Source: Apostichopus japonicus
Taxonomy: Eukaryota; Echinodermata; Holothuroidea; Aspidochirotida; Stichopodidae
Direction of reading: 5' to 3'
Assembly: GCF_037975245.1 (NCBI RefSeq)
Contig: NC_092571.1
Span: 4,918,001 to 4,982,000 of the forward strand
DNA length: 64,000 bases
Shown here piece by piece: positions 56,101 to 64,000 of this stretch (position 1 is its first letter; each line of letters opens with the position of its first letter). The notes under the pieces are model-generated. The model made no database searches and was not told where the DNA came from. It saw nothing but the letters and a program-made list of their open reading frames with translations. Both the position numbers and the translations under genes were made by a program.

Positions 56101-58425
56101 ATGCTTGATAGGGTCTGTACAATTTTTGACAAGATGCAAATATCTGCTTTAAATGAAACGGTTTTATTCTGGTTGTTTAACAGGACAGAGAGAGACATTA
56201 CCAGGACAGAGGTCACCGAACTGAACCTGAGAGAGGTCATCGAACTGACCCTGAGAGAGGTCACAGAACTGACCCTGAGAGAGGTCACAGAACTGACCCT
56301 GAGAGAGGTCACCGAACTGACCCTGAAAGAGGTCACCGAACTGAACCTGAGAGAGGTCATCGAACTGACCCTGAGAGAGGTCACAGAACTGAACCTGAGA
56401 GAGGTCATCGAACTGACCCTGAGAGAGGTCACAGAACTGAACCTGAGAGAGGTCATCGAACTGACAGTGAAAAGATCCATATGTATGATTCTGACAGGAG
56501 ACATGTTCATAGGGATAGTAGGCACAGGGATGAACGAACAGCATCTGGACAGACCGGTGGAGTAGACCCCAGGTTACTGGAACGTAACCCCATGGTAGAT
56601 GCCTTCCCTCATCAAGGTATGGGCCACTTAATCTGATTTTATGTAGAACATTAGCATAGGCATAGGCGAGAGTTTGTACACAAGACACTTGTTGCTCTGA
56701 TTCATCTTTGAACCTCTTCACATGACTCTAAAGGCAACTGATAGCGTTACGGAGACTGACCTCACCGAAATGATTCATCTTTGAACCTCTTCACATGACT
56801 CTAAAGGCAACTGATAGCGTTACGGAGACTGACCTCACCGAAATGATTCATCTTTGAACCTCTTCACATGACTCTAAAGGCAACTGATAGCGTTACGGAG
56901 ACTGACCTCACCGAAATGATTCATCTTTGAACCTCTTCACATGACTCTAAAGGCAACTGATAGCGTTACGGAGACTGACTTCACCGAAATGATTCATCTT
57001 TGAACCTCTTCACATGACTCTAAAGGCAACTGATAGCGTTACGGAGACTGACCTCACCGAAATGATTCATCTTTGAACCTCTTCACATGACTCTAAAGGC
57101 AACTGATAGCGTTACGGAGACTGACCTCACCGAAATGATTCATCTTTGAACCTCTTCACATGACTCTAAAGGCAACTGATAGTGTTACGGAGACTGACCT
57201 CACCGAAATGATTCATCTTTGAACCTCTTCACATGACTCTAAAGGCAACTGATAGTGTCATGGAGACTGACCTCAACGGAGACTGACCTCACCAAAATGA
57301 TTCATCTTTGAACCTCTTCACATGACTCTAAAGGCAACTGATAGTGTCATGGAGACTGACCTCAACAAATGGCAGGTTCATCAGCAGTGTGTTGTGATTA
57401 AGAGATTTGAGAATAACAAATGAAGGATAGATCGCATAAACAAATGTGAGTAACACCAGCAAAAAAATGAATGAACAAAATTAAAAGGAGTAATCCTTGA
57501 ATCAAATAGTACTTGAGAGTTGTTTCTTAAAGTGAAAAGTCATTCCTATTGTTAGAAAATAATAAAGCACTCCTAAATATGCTGCATATACAAGCATCTT
57601 TTCATTGGGATTAAACCTTTCCGTGTCAGACAATCACAGATCTATTGTGCTATTAATTTAACAAGAAAAACTCCAAAACTTGTTCTTGAAATCAACTTTC
57701 ATCTCATAAACTGATTATGCATGCTGAACTATGTATATAAAGGTGAAAAAATCTTGGAAAAGGAAGTGTCTGGGCCATTTATCCGTAAATTCTATTAAGA
57801 GCAAAGAATTTAAGTATCATGTATAAGTATGGAATCTATCACTGACTGAAGCATGAGACATCAGTGGCTGATTATAACACCCATAGGAAACTGAAATGGT
57901 AATGGTGTGATTTACAGGAAAAGTCATGAAACCAGTTGCATCTGTTTGTGATGCATTTGGTTCTGATCTTGTTTCTCTCTGACCAAAAGAAAATATTGAC
58001 ACAAAATTGGATTTCCCTCAATCTAACAAAGAGACAAGTTGTCACTATAATCCATTTGGCTGCTTATAGTTAAAGCAACTGCGCTCTCCAAGAGTGCCAC
58101 ACAATGTTTGTCTCACAAATTTATCACCTCATTGTCACATTTGCAAACCTGTGAAGTTTTGTCATCATTGTTTCGAGTAAACTAGCATGGTACCAACAGC
58201 TTTAACACTTTATATTGATAGAGCTATTTATACTTTTGAAGTAGACAATAAATATTGCTTCATATATTTATGTTTATTGCAGCTGCTGATTCTGGTAGAG
58301 GTCAGTCTACAGGACACATGCAGCCCATTCCTGGCCAGAAAAGGCAAACCGCAAAAGAACGAGAGAAAACCAAAGAGAAGGATAAAAAATCAAAAGGCTT
58401 GTTCTCAAAATCCAAAAAGAAATAA
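35117..58425 (+). CDS. CCDC50: CCDC50-like coiled-coil, ubiquitin-binding adaptor
   Basis: Twelve exons: 35117-35165, 38399-38461, 39831-39969, 43230-43323, 44095-44242, 44848-44984, 46307-46454, 47083-47186, 49097-49189, 53519-53620, 56184-56616, 58283-58425. All junctions are GT-AG with matching phases; 550 aa (human isoforms about 306 and 482 aa). CCDC50 (Ymer) is known as a cytosolic adaptor binding Lys63-linked ubiquitin through MIU motifs and acting in EGFR, NF-kB and autophagy pathways. Residues 17-70 match the family N-terminal domain (KFSVFEDGAFAHQVQEEL, then RRTVRSDRVVAKSQAEEE). MIU-like helices follow on separate exons: EAAREMYAQLMKEEEE, EIAREMQMKEKEE, LIARQLQEHEKDK, MIARQIHREEIQ, ELARKMQQEEVLK. 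Residues 369-456 are an 8-residue repeat; the C-terminus is Lys-rich. The start has A(-3)/G(+4) and an in-frame TAG 18 nt upstream. Function here is inferred from the family. Confidence 0.9.
36211..36330. repeat. Cluster of TTCCGCC / GGCGGAA motifs, part 1
   Basis: TTCCGCC occurs at about 36228, 36250 and 36273 and GGCGGAA at about 36320 within 120 bp, mostly in the longer form TTCCGCCAT. Confidence 0.7.
36700..36743. repeat. Perfect 44-bp palindrome
   Basis: The left half begins TAGGTTTCGATCCTTTCCGC and the right half is its exact reverse complement, centred on CCATGG. ATGGCGG follows twice more at 36763 and 36779, and the motif matches the cluster at 36211-36330. Confidence 0.95.
38399..38461 (+). 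CDS. CCDC50: CCDC50 exon 2
   Basis: Acceptor TTTTTCTTTCAG; residues 17-37, VKQKFSVFEDGAFAHQVQEE and Leu, matching the start of the family N-terminal domain. Donor GTAAGT. Confidence 0.93.
   Translation, partial: SNRSFLCLKMGRLLIKFKKN
38462..39830 (+). other. CCDC50 intron 2
   Basis: 1.37 kb. An inverted open frame at 39347-39706 looks incidental. No repeat array. Confidence 0.6.
39831..39969 (+). CDS. CCDC50: CCDC50 exon 3
   Basis: Acceptor TTCTATTCTCAG; residues 38-83 including NISRRRTVRSDRVVAKSQAE, aligned with the family N-domain, then a charged helix. Donor GTAAGT. Confidence 0.93.
39970..43229 (+). other. CCDC50 intron 3
   Basis: 3.26 kb. Includes short TTTTCAG direct repeats at 40970-41030 and the diverged 150-bp repeat at 42070-42660. 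The flanking exons join in phase, so no missing exon is required, though one with a neutral phase could be overlooked. Confidence 0.6.
42070..42660 (+). repeat. Diverged tandem repeat, unit about 150 bp, 3-4 copies
   Basis: Copies at about 42075, 42360 and 42520 share in order ACACAATATCTCAAGA-like, CTCATATTTGGCATGT-like, GTACAAGAACC and GGTCATTTGGGGTCA-like blocks. A decayed copy seems to lie at 42230-42350. Age is considerable. Confidence 0.6.
43230..43323 (+). CDS. CCDC50: CCDC50 exon 4 (MIU-like helix)
   Basis: Acceptor GTAACTGAACAG; residues 84-115 with EAAREMYAQLMKEEEEKAKQ. Donor GTTTGT is less canonical but the frame and phase continue correctly into exon 5. Confidence 0.9.
43331..43708 (+). 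repeat. 30-bp minisatellite in CCDC50 intron 4, about 12 copies
   Basis: Units AGCTGAGCAGTAGATGAGGT ATCAAGGATT (30 bp) with AGCTTAGCA and CAAGTATT variants; starts 8 nt after the exon 4 end. Antisense open frames (LILDTSSTAK type) are artefacts. Confidence 0.94.
44095..44242 (+). CDS. CCDC50: CCDC50 exon 5 (MIU-like, 148 nt)
   Basis: Acceptor GTTATTTTGCAG; residues 116-164 plus one base, EIAREMQMKEKEEYIRLKKK then ESERLARSMSQEDKER. Same length and phase as exon 7, and similar along its whole length. Confidence 0.93.
44332..44556 (+). repeat. About 40-bp tandem repeat, 6 copies
   Basis: Units contain ATTAATATCGATACATTGCA and ATTATAACCACTTCAAT; spacing varies from 37 to 46 bp. In CCDC50 intron 5. 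Confidence 0.88.
44848..44984 (+). CDS. CCDC50: CCDC50 exon 6
   Basis: Acceptor TTGTTTCCTAG; residues 165-210, acidic and less conserved (ESEDALAALRIAMEDGRQ, then VDIEGAGENGLPDVTDDA). Donor GTAAGA. Confidence 0.9.
44985..46306 (+). other. CCDC50 intron 6
   Basis: 1.3 kb. Contains four copies of a 21-bp AT-rich repeat (ATATATAATGCATGTATTTT type) at about 46115-46185; otherwise nothing recognised. Confidence 0.6.
46307..46454 (+). CDS. CCDC50: CCDC50 exon 7 (MIU-like, 148 nt)
   Basis: Acceptor TTGTTTTATTCAG; residues 211-259 plus one base, LIARQLQEHEKDKFLLAKKK then ESERLAKRLQHEERLK. Paralogous to exon 5. Confidence 0.94.
46455..47082 (+). other. CCDC50 intron 7
   Basis: 628 nt, nothing recognised. 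Confidence 0.6.
47083..47186 (+). CDS. CCDC50: CCDC50 exon 8
   Basis: Acceptor CTTACACTTTAG; residues 260-294, GGPDQPLTHRDGRTMDPENP then a linker ending GPEDDE. Donor GTAAGA. Confidence 0.9.
47187..49096 (+). other. CCDC50 intron 8
   Basis: 1.9 kb. A poly-G run lies at 48710-48722. No exon or array seen. Confidence 0.6.
49097..49189 (+). CDS. CCDC50: CCDC50 exon 9 (MIU-like)
   Basis: Acceptor CTGACAAACAG; 31 codons, residues 295-325, MIARQIHREEIQRAISQESE then EDRLRRELHDA. Phase 0 at both ends, so skipping would keep the frame. Donor GTGAGG. Confidence 0.9.
49190..50775 (+). other. CCDC50 intron 9, unique part
   Basis: 1.6 kb of pyrimidine-rich sequence (49500-49930 is strikingly T/C rich, giving a Phe/Leu/Ser open frame). 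A diverged direct repeat with ATTTACTCATAATTGGAGAT occurs at about 50371 and 50511. Confidence 0.6.
50780..53508 (+). repeat. 63-bp minisatellite, about 43 copies, next to CCDC50 exon 10
   Basis: Units contain GGTACTGAAGCTATGATATC, TTTATTCCCCTTTCCCCTTC and ATAATGATAATTGTCATTCA; period 63. The last unit runs to within about 10 nt of the exon 10 acceptor. Antisense reading frames of up to 409 codons (NDNYHYGRGKG repeats) result from a 21-codon period and contain no biological start context. Copies vary in ATATCTTT/ATATATTT/ATATCTAT and AATGATAAT/AATGATTAT. Confidence 0.96.
53519..53620 (+). CDS. CCDC50: CCDC50 exon 10 (MIU-like)
   Basis: Acceptor TATATAATGAACAG, poor in pyrimidines; 34 codons, residues 326-359, ELARKMQQEEVLKAKSRRRR then EVERRTDSEISRSE. 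Phase 0 at both ends. Donor GTAAGA. Confidence 0.9.
53621..54865 (+). other. CCDC50 intron 10, unique part
   Basis: 1.2 kb, AT-rich, no exon seen; a short C run at 54250-54259. Confidence 0.6.
54868..55433 (+). repeat. 12-bp minisatellite, about 47 copies
   Basis: Units GTGTGTAGTCGG with GTTGG and GTTAG variants. The 12-bp period leaves several frames open on both strands (Tyr-Thr-Pro-Asp antisense, Cys-Val-Val-Gly sense); these are artefacts. In CCDC50 intron 10. Confidence 0.96.
55440..56183 (+). other. CCDC50 intron 10, right end
   Basis: 744 nt, nothing recognised. Confidence 0.6.
56184..56616 (+). CDS. CCDC50: CCDC50 exon 11 (8-residue repeat)
   Basis: Acceptor GGTTGTTTAACAG; residues 360-503 plus one base. 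Opens DRERHYQDR, then eleven copies of GHRT(D/E)PER, then an Arg/His/Asp-rich stretch (YDSDRRHVHRDSRHRDERT) and DPRLLERNPMVDAFPHQ. No ATG lies early in this frame, so a start-to-stop reading frame search misses it. Two other frames are also open through the repeat because its 24-bp period is divisible by 3. Confidence 0.92.
56211..56474 (+). repeat. CCDC50: Coding 24-bp minisatellite, 11 copies
   Basis: Units GGTCACCGAACTGACCCTGA GAGA. Changes in the translated frame are CAC/CAT, CGA/AGA, GAG/GAA (all silent) and GAC/GAA (Asp/Glu); only the last unit differs more (DSEK). The pattern favours this frame as the coding one. Confidence 0.95.
56698..57365 (+). repeat. 73-bp minisatellite in CCDC50 intron 11, about 9 copies
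   Basis: Units contain TGATTCATCTTTGAACCTCT, CACATGACTCTAAAGGCAAC and TGATAGCGTTACGGAGACTG; exact 73-bp period in the first seven, then a copy with TGATAGTGTCATGG and an insertion. Confidence 0.96.
57366..58282 (+). other. CCDC50 intron 11, unique part
   Basis: 917 nt, no exon or repeat recognised. Confidence 0.6.
58283..58425 (+). CDS. CCDC50: CCDC50 exon 12 (terminal)
   Basis: Acceptor TTTATTGCAG; completes Ala504 and encodes residues 505-550: ADSGRGQSTGHMQPIPGQ then a Lys-rich tail ending LFSKSKKK and TAA at 58423-58425. Confidence 0.9.
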
Positions 58426-58571
58426 TTCTCTCATCTTTCCAAAATGATTAATCTCAGTACTATTTATGAAGCACTGAGCAGGTAACTAGCTGCAGGCCTT
58501 AGTCACTCCTTCAATAGTAATTTCAGATGTCTGTAATTGAACAAGGTATTGATTGTAAAAACAAAACAAAA

Positions 58572-58594
58572 AATAAACAAAATTCTGAAATAAA
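58572..58594 (+). terminator. Candidate CCDC50 polyadenylation signals
   Basis: AATAAA at 58572-58577 and 58589-58594, about 150-170 nt after the stop codon. More distal use is possible. Confidence 0.5.
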
Positions 58595-58599
58595 CCAGT

Positions 58600-60820
58600 C
58601 TAAAGTTAAATATCATAGATATAGACCTCACAGTCCAATTGTGTATGATCTAATTATCATATGAACACTTCTTTTGTATCCAGTCTGCCTATAAATCATT
58701 TTCTGTAAAGTTTTCAACTCCAATAGAAGTAACTATGGTGTTCTGTGAAACTGTGTGTTGTATCAAAATGATAGACTAGCTAATAGATTAAAGAATGAAT
58801 ACAACGTCAATGTGGTTGGATGGAAAGGGCAGTAATGGATGGTAGATGAAAACACAAAGTGTACATCCACAGCAAATGTTAACTCATCTAGCATTTTCTG
58901 GTGGAGTCCATGTTGATGGAATACATTTTCCATTCCGATATCATTTTAGATTCAACAATTAACTTTTGTAAATATTTTGCTGCCATTGTGTGCTCATGGA
59001 GCCACCAGTTATTTCTATGTATTATTATTAAATAGCCATTTCTAATACCACAGACATGGATGGTGCATTTGCTTTAATACTGGCACAGTACAGTACCACA
59101 TCCTCTGGACATTATCTTATTGCTCCCACATAGAGGATGAGATATTGTACTTTCTTTGCCAGCTGGGTCATATACAGCTATGTCAGTTGCCATAGCAACA
59201 GTTGCCATGATAATAGATTATTTTATGAGTAGCTACTCTCGTGGGGTACCCCAGGGTGACCGGAAGTCCATGACTGAGGTAGGGCTCAAAACGGGTCTGT
59301 GTGTTTGTCATTGTGTGTGTGTATGCCAAACTCCTTCTAAATGGCTGTTCCGAGTTTCTTTAACTCCATGGGTAGGTACCCCTTGTATCTATCAGACCCC
59401 TGGCACCAAAGTTCAAATTAAGTGAACTCCATGGATTGCCCACTTAGGTGTTTGTGTGTTCCCAATAGAAATTCATTATGTGTAATGTTTGTGTATTCTT
59501 ATACACTGGCTCAAGCTGTCTTTCTTGCAGCCTACAAACAATATGATGGACCAAGAAGGTGTTTAGCTTGCAGCCTTAGAAAAAGTAATACAGTGGCCAA
59601 TAAGCTTATGTTGGAATTGACTGGAAGCGCAGTACAATGTTTGGTACAGGGGTGAAGACCTTCTTTCCAATAATAGTAGTAAATAGAATCAATTTGAAAA
59701 TAACAATTCATGTATTCATCAATCCTTACTTTCTGTTAAATGTTCCCATAATGAAATGAAGAGTTCTATCCTTTTCCATTTTCTTATGACTTTTTTATAT
59801 AAAAACATAATGCTTTCCTAGGTGATGGATTATTTAATATTTAAAATAAAAATCTAATATGCATTTATATCTTGCCAAGGTTTTGAAGACTAAAATAAAA
59901 CTCAACACTAATGAGAGTGAGCAATGATATGTCTTGGTGTGTAACCACAATAGTAAATGAAGTGTTTGGTTACAATTTACAGTCAGATTCTCCTGTTTAG
60001 AATTTTTCCCAGTCTTTGTTATTGATAAATATAATTAATAATATTTATAATTGAATTATTTTATAACGAGACGTATTTAGAATATTGAGATGATCCCTCC
60101 ATAGAATGGAGAGTTGACTTTGATAATTCACTTCAGTTGATAATCATCTAATTGCTAGATATTGGCTTCCTTTAATCCTGGGTGAGTACTCTAGATAGGT
60201 GGTACTCAGTGTTAAGTCTTATTGGCAAATATTTCATCAAAAAGGAAATGTTGCAGGTAAACATATACTTATATTTAGGTACTTGAAGTATATAATCTAT
60301 CATTAACTAAATATAGATATAACATAGATACATGTTCAAATGTTATTACCGCTCTTAACGTTATAAAATAACTATAAAGAGCTGATAAGATTGTCAATAG
60401 TATTTTTTTTTTTTTTTACAGCACTTTTTTTTGGTGATTTTGTTTATTTTTCTTCTATGCATTATTGAAACTAAGTGAGGCTGATTGGTATTCAAGGGTA
60501 TTCCCATTTAGGATTGATTGTTCTATTTCTTTATGACTTTGATAAACTTTTCTTGGGTGGCTGGAATATTCAGCTTTTTGGGAAATATGTGTTATAGTTA
60601 AGTACTCATGAGTTCTGTGATTATGCAAACAAATTTTTCATTAAATCATGAGTTTGTTAGTGTAGATAAATTTACCTGAGGGCATTTTAATTTGAAATTA
60701 TGTAATAACTTTGATGTTCATTCCTATTCATTGTATTTTTTTTTTGCATAAGTTTCCTTGTCTCTGGTGATGCAAGAGGTTAAACAATGAACTTTTCAAA
60801 ATACTGTTCTATTTTGTTGA
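58600..60820. other. Downstream of CCDC50, no exon seen
   Basis: AT-rich sequence; may include a longer CCDC50 3' UTR. A T run at 60404-60417. Short open frames at 59156-59655 lack splice or homology support. Confidence 0.4.
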
Positions 60821-60824
60821 TTTG

Positions 60825-61755
60825 TACTTATTGGAATGTTGAGCGTAATTGTTGATGTGTTGTATTTGTGTTGTATTGAGCGTAATTGTTGATGTGTTGT
60901 ATTTGTGTTGTATTGAGCCTAATTGTTGATGTGTTGTATTGAGCCTAATTGTTGATGTGTTGTATTTGTATTGTATTGTATTGAGCCTAATTGTTGATGT
61001 GTTGTATGTGATGATGATGATGACGATGTGTTGTATTTGTGTTGTATTGAGCCTAATTGTTGACGTGTTGTATTTGTATTTTATTGAGCCTAATTGTTGA
61101 TGTGTTGTATTTGTGTTGTATTGAGCCTAATTGTTGATGTGTTGTATTTGTATTTTATTGAGCCTAATTGTTGATGTGTTGTATGTGATGATGATGATGA
61201 CGATGTTTTTTTGTGTTGTATTGAGCCTAATTGTTGACGTGTTGTATTTGTGTTGTATTGAGCCTAATTGTTGATGTGTTGTATTTGTGTTGTATTGAGC
61301 CTAATTGTTGATGTGTTGTATGTGATGATGATGATGACGATGTGTTGTATTTGTGTTGTATTGAGCCTAATTGTTGACGTGTTGTATTTGTGTTGTATTG
61401 AGCCTAATTGTTGATGTGTTGTATTTGTGTTGTATTGAGCCTAATTGTTGATGTGTTGTATGTGATGATGATGATGACGATGTGTTGTATTTGTGTTGTA
61501 TTGAGCCTAATTGTTGATGTGTTGTATGTGATGATGATGATGACGATGTGTTGTATTTGTGTTGTATTGAGCCTAATTGTTGACGTGTTGTATTTGTATT
61601 GCATTGAGCTTAATTTTTTATGTGTATTTGTACTGTAAAGAGCCTTATTGTTTGTGTTGTATTTGTATTGTATTGAGACTAACTGTTTATGTGTTGTATT
61701 TGTATTGTATCGTGACTCATTGTCTATGTGTTGAATTTGTATTGTATTGAGCCTA
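60825..61755 (+). repeat. 37-bp minisatellite with interspersed GATGAT blocks, about 22 copies
   Basis: Units TTGTATTGAGCCTAATTGTT GATGTGTTGTATTTGTG; some replaced by a block GTATGTGATGATGATGATGA CGATG (at about 61005, 61180, 61320, 61460 and 61525), which sets a second-order pattern of about 140 bp in part of the array. The right end decays gradually (61600-61755). Confidence 0.94.
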
Positions 61756-61759
61756 ACAT

Positions 61760-63632
61760 GGCTTTACAAATGACAGAAGTGCTAAGAAATCTAGTATTTT
61801 AATTATAGCAGTTTTTCACACAAAAATTGAAAGATTTCAATATTTCTTTCAACTAAGAACAGTATAATTATGTTATACATGTTCTTAGTTTATAAAAAAG
61901 AAATATTCAAAGCCATGCAAAATGAAAACACTAAATTATTCCATATTTAACTTGGGAACTTAAAAAACACACAATCTGTAGAATGTTTCATACTGTAAAG
62001 TGAACCTAGAAAATTGATTTTGATATTCTAAATTTAGAGGACTCCCAAATTGCTTCCAAGCAGTGAGGAGTGTTAAATTAAACTTGGTCTCCAAGAAGTG
62101 AAAATGCTTGTGAATGGCAGTAAGATATGTTGCTTAAGATTAAACAGGAGTGACTTTATTAGCATATTTAAAGTCTAAAATCCTGTTTTTCTAATTTGAC
62201 AATTCAAGCATCAAATGGTTGAAATGTTTCATACACATGGCTTTCACATTTTGTTACATAAATTACAAGAGATTTAGTGTAAAAACCACTGAAATTGCAG
62301 AGTGATTAAGTTAGAGTGATTACATTCACTTAGGCATGTGCAGATTCATGCTGCTACATGATCATGTTCACAACTTTTTCAATATTTTGTGTGTTTGTGT
62401 GCAGTATTATGGTGATAAATAGCTCCTTTCTTGGCAGGAGAAAGGTTACATTTTGTGAAGCATTCGTTGCAAAGACCAAATAACAGAAAGGTAGGATATG
62501 TTTGAGTGTAATATATTATATTCATTAAAACACTCACAAAAACCTCGAATAATGGTGTTATAAGAAAAGAAAAGAAAAGAAAAAGGTTATAAAAGTACAG
62601 CATGGTTTGGCACATTAAAGTATTTGTACACTTGTATCTTTAAAATAACATAAATGACAAATAAACAATGCATTTCAAATGTTTACATTCATTATATGAC
62701 ACAACATCGAGTAGAATATATGCAAATTAGATACTCTGTTAACAAGCTACCAATGAATAATATCTAAATAAATCATAACAAGCTAAGAATTGCTTCACAT
62801 GCAAACATATGGGACATTCCAGGAACTGAAGCTGATTGCTTAATAACAGTACTGGAAGTTTTCTACATAAAAAGGTCAAGAAAACTCATAGCATTTCCTA
62901 GGGCAAAGATATGAAGTTTTCCAAATTTGGTGGCATTTTGTGAATATATCTGGCAACAACAGAATGGATGATGTCATGAATGCAATTCAGCTAAAAACAT
63001 TTTGCTTTTCTTTATATTGTTGAAATTAATTTTTCACAGAGAAAAATAACATTTCTACAAAATAGTTGCATTTTCATGACAACAAAGCAAGCATTCCAAA
63101 TGTATCAGATCTAAAGGAGAGATCATAAACAAGAATATTATAATAGAAGGAAAAATCAAGCTTGTGAAGAACATTGCTGATATTAGATCACAGAGGACCT
63201 ACTGTAATCCATTCCGACAAAGAAACAAGGGTTTAGCCAACCAAAATCCGTTCCTTTGAATCAACCTTATCTTGAAGTACGGACAAGATATTGGAAATGT
63301 GGTTTTTAACTGTCATTGTGGACTATTTTTCTCTTCCATGTCACAATATGTCCCATTAAGGGAAAAAACGTGAGTATTGTGTCCTCATTTTGTGTTCATT
63401 TGCAATTATTTTCATATGAATGAAACCACTTCACTATAATGTGCCCAAAACAAGTAATTAACACTCTTATTTTTTACTTGCAAATTAAATTGCCTGCTTG
63501 GAGATAATCATTGGCTCAGTGTCTTTGCCAAGCTGATCAACATATCATTGAAAACAGTACTTTTGATGGGTTGGGTCAAAGACTCCTGTCGCCTCAAATG
63601 AACCAGACATTAGCTGCTGTCTCATCCATGAT
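61760..63632. other. Convergent intergenic region, includes 3' UTR of the minus-strand gene
   Basis: No further exon seen. The 3' UTR of the gene at 63633 must lie here; an AATAAA on the minus strand is at 62158-62153, but the true end is unknown. Confidence 0.4.
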
Positions 63633-63698
63633 TTAAAAGATGTCTGCAGGTAACCACCCAGCCTTACGCAGAGCAAGTTTGGCCATTTCTTCAAATTG
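63633..63698 (-). CDS. Terminal coding exon of an unidentified gene (partial)
   Basis: On the minus strand a good acceptor (ATTCTATTTTTCAG, AG at 63700-63699) is followed by 21 in-frame codons, QFEEMAKLALRKAGWLPADI-F, and TAA at 63635-63633. The peptide looks like a genuine amphipathic protein C-terminus and no repeat overlaps it. The preceding exon is beyond the window (no acceptable exon in 63699-64000). I do not recognise the family. The gene runs towards CCDC50, tail to tail. Confidence 0.6.
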   Translation of the reverse strand, partial: QFEEMAKLALRKAGWLPADIF

Positions 63699-64000
63699 CT
63701 GAAAAATAGAATGTTGAAATAATGAAATTTGAATCAAAGGGTCAGTGTAATGATTTAGCAAACAGTTCCCTGACATTTCAACAACTGACAAGAGTGTAAG
63801 ATTTGATTTAATTCAAAATTCTCAGAAAATGAAATGTAATAATTTGGAACATTTGATTCAAATTGTATGCAAATGCTGATTATACAAAACTTTCAGCACA
63901 AAAATCTATGAAAACCTCTGTAAGGTTGCCTCTAATGAGAAGAAATTTTGGATGGGAGGGGAGGAGATTGGCATCAGCCAACCAGAATCTCACAATGTTA
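63699..64000 (-). other. Intron of the partial minus-strand gene
   Basis: No second exon, repeat or element seen up to the window edge. Confidence 0.45.

Noticed and set aside
56101-56565. Open frames through CCDC50 exon 11 in the two other registers (VTELTLRE repeat sense, QFDDLSQG repeat antisense)
   Set aside because: The register starting at 56184 joins both neighbouring exons in phase and shows silent variation; the others do not.

Overview
This is a 64 kb piece of an animal nuclear genome. It is AT-rich, has multi-exon genes with GT-AG introns, and is crowded with minisatellites and short DNA transposons. The two identifiable genes are ordinary metazoan genes. The repeat landscape (non-autonomous hAT-like elements with poly-G tracts, a fold-back element with arms built of short tandem subrepeats, many long minisatellites inside introns) suggests a marine invertebrate deuterostome, perhaps an echinoderm. 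That assignment is an inference from repeat style, not from a search.

Layout. 1-19.6 kb has no confident gene. It holds a fold-back-like element (about 3.64-6.63 kb), four hAT-like elements of which three have perfect 8-bp target-site duplications and one has a 7/8 match (8291-8930, 9115-10298, 12424-13719, 13952-14554), a 1 kb 15-bp/120-bp satellite, a 62-bp minisatellite and a (TA)n tract. 19.67-28.34 kb (+) is a complete six-exon gene for the mitochondrial complex I subunit NDUFB5 (177 aa after splicing). Its fourth intron carries an 11-copy array of the exon's own 3' end plus splice donor, a 2.1 kb terminal-inverted-repeat element and a second array with acceptor-like motifs. 28.9-34.2 kb is repetitive: a 106-bp array interrupted by an hAT-like insertion, an inverted copy of that insertion, a strong hairpin, another hAT-like element and an 84-bp array.

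35.1-58.4 kb (+) is a twelve-exon gene for a CCDC50-like protein (550 aa after splicing), a coiled-coil, ubiquitin-binding type of adaptor. Repeated helical motifs lie on separate exons, and exon 11 contains eleven in-frame copies of an 8-residue repeat. Its introns hold six minisatellites; one 2.7 kb array of 63-bp units runs to within about 10 nt of the exon 10 acceptor. 60.8-61.75 kb is another minisatellite. At 63633-63698 on the minus strand is the terminal coding exon of a third gene that continues off the window and faces CCDC50 tail to tail.

The genes do not form a pathway. NDUFB5 acts in the mitochondrial inner membrane, CCDC50 in cytosolic ubiquitin signalling. Nearly all long uninterrupted reading frames here are satellite artefacts; the real coding sequence is in short spliced exons. 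All exon joins below were checked by hand for splice sites and phase, but no transcript data were available.
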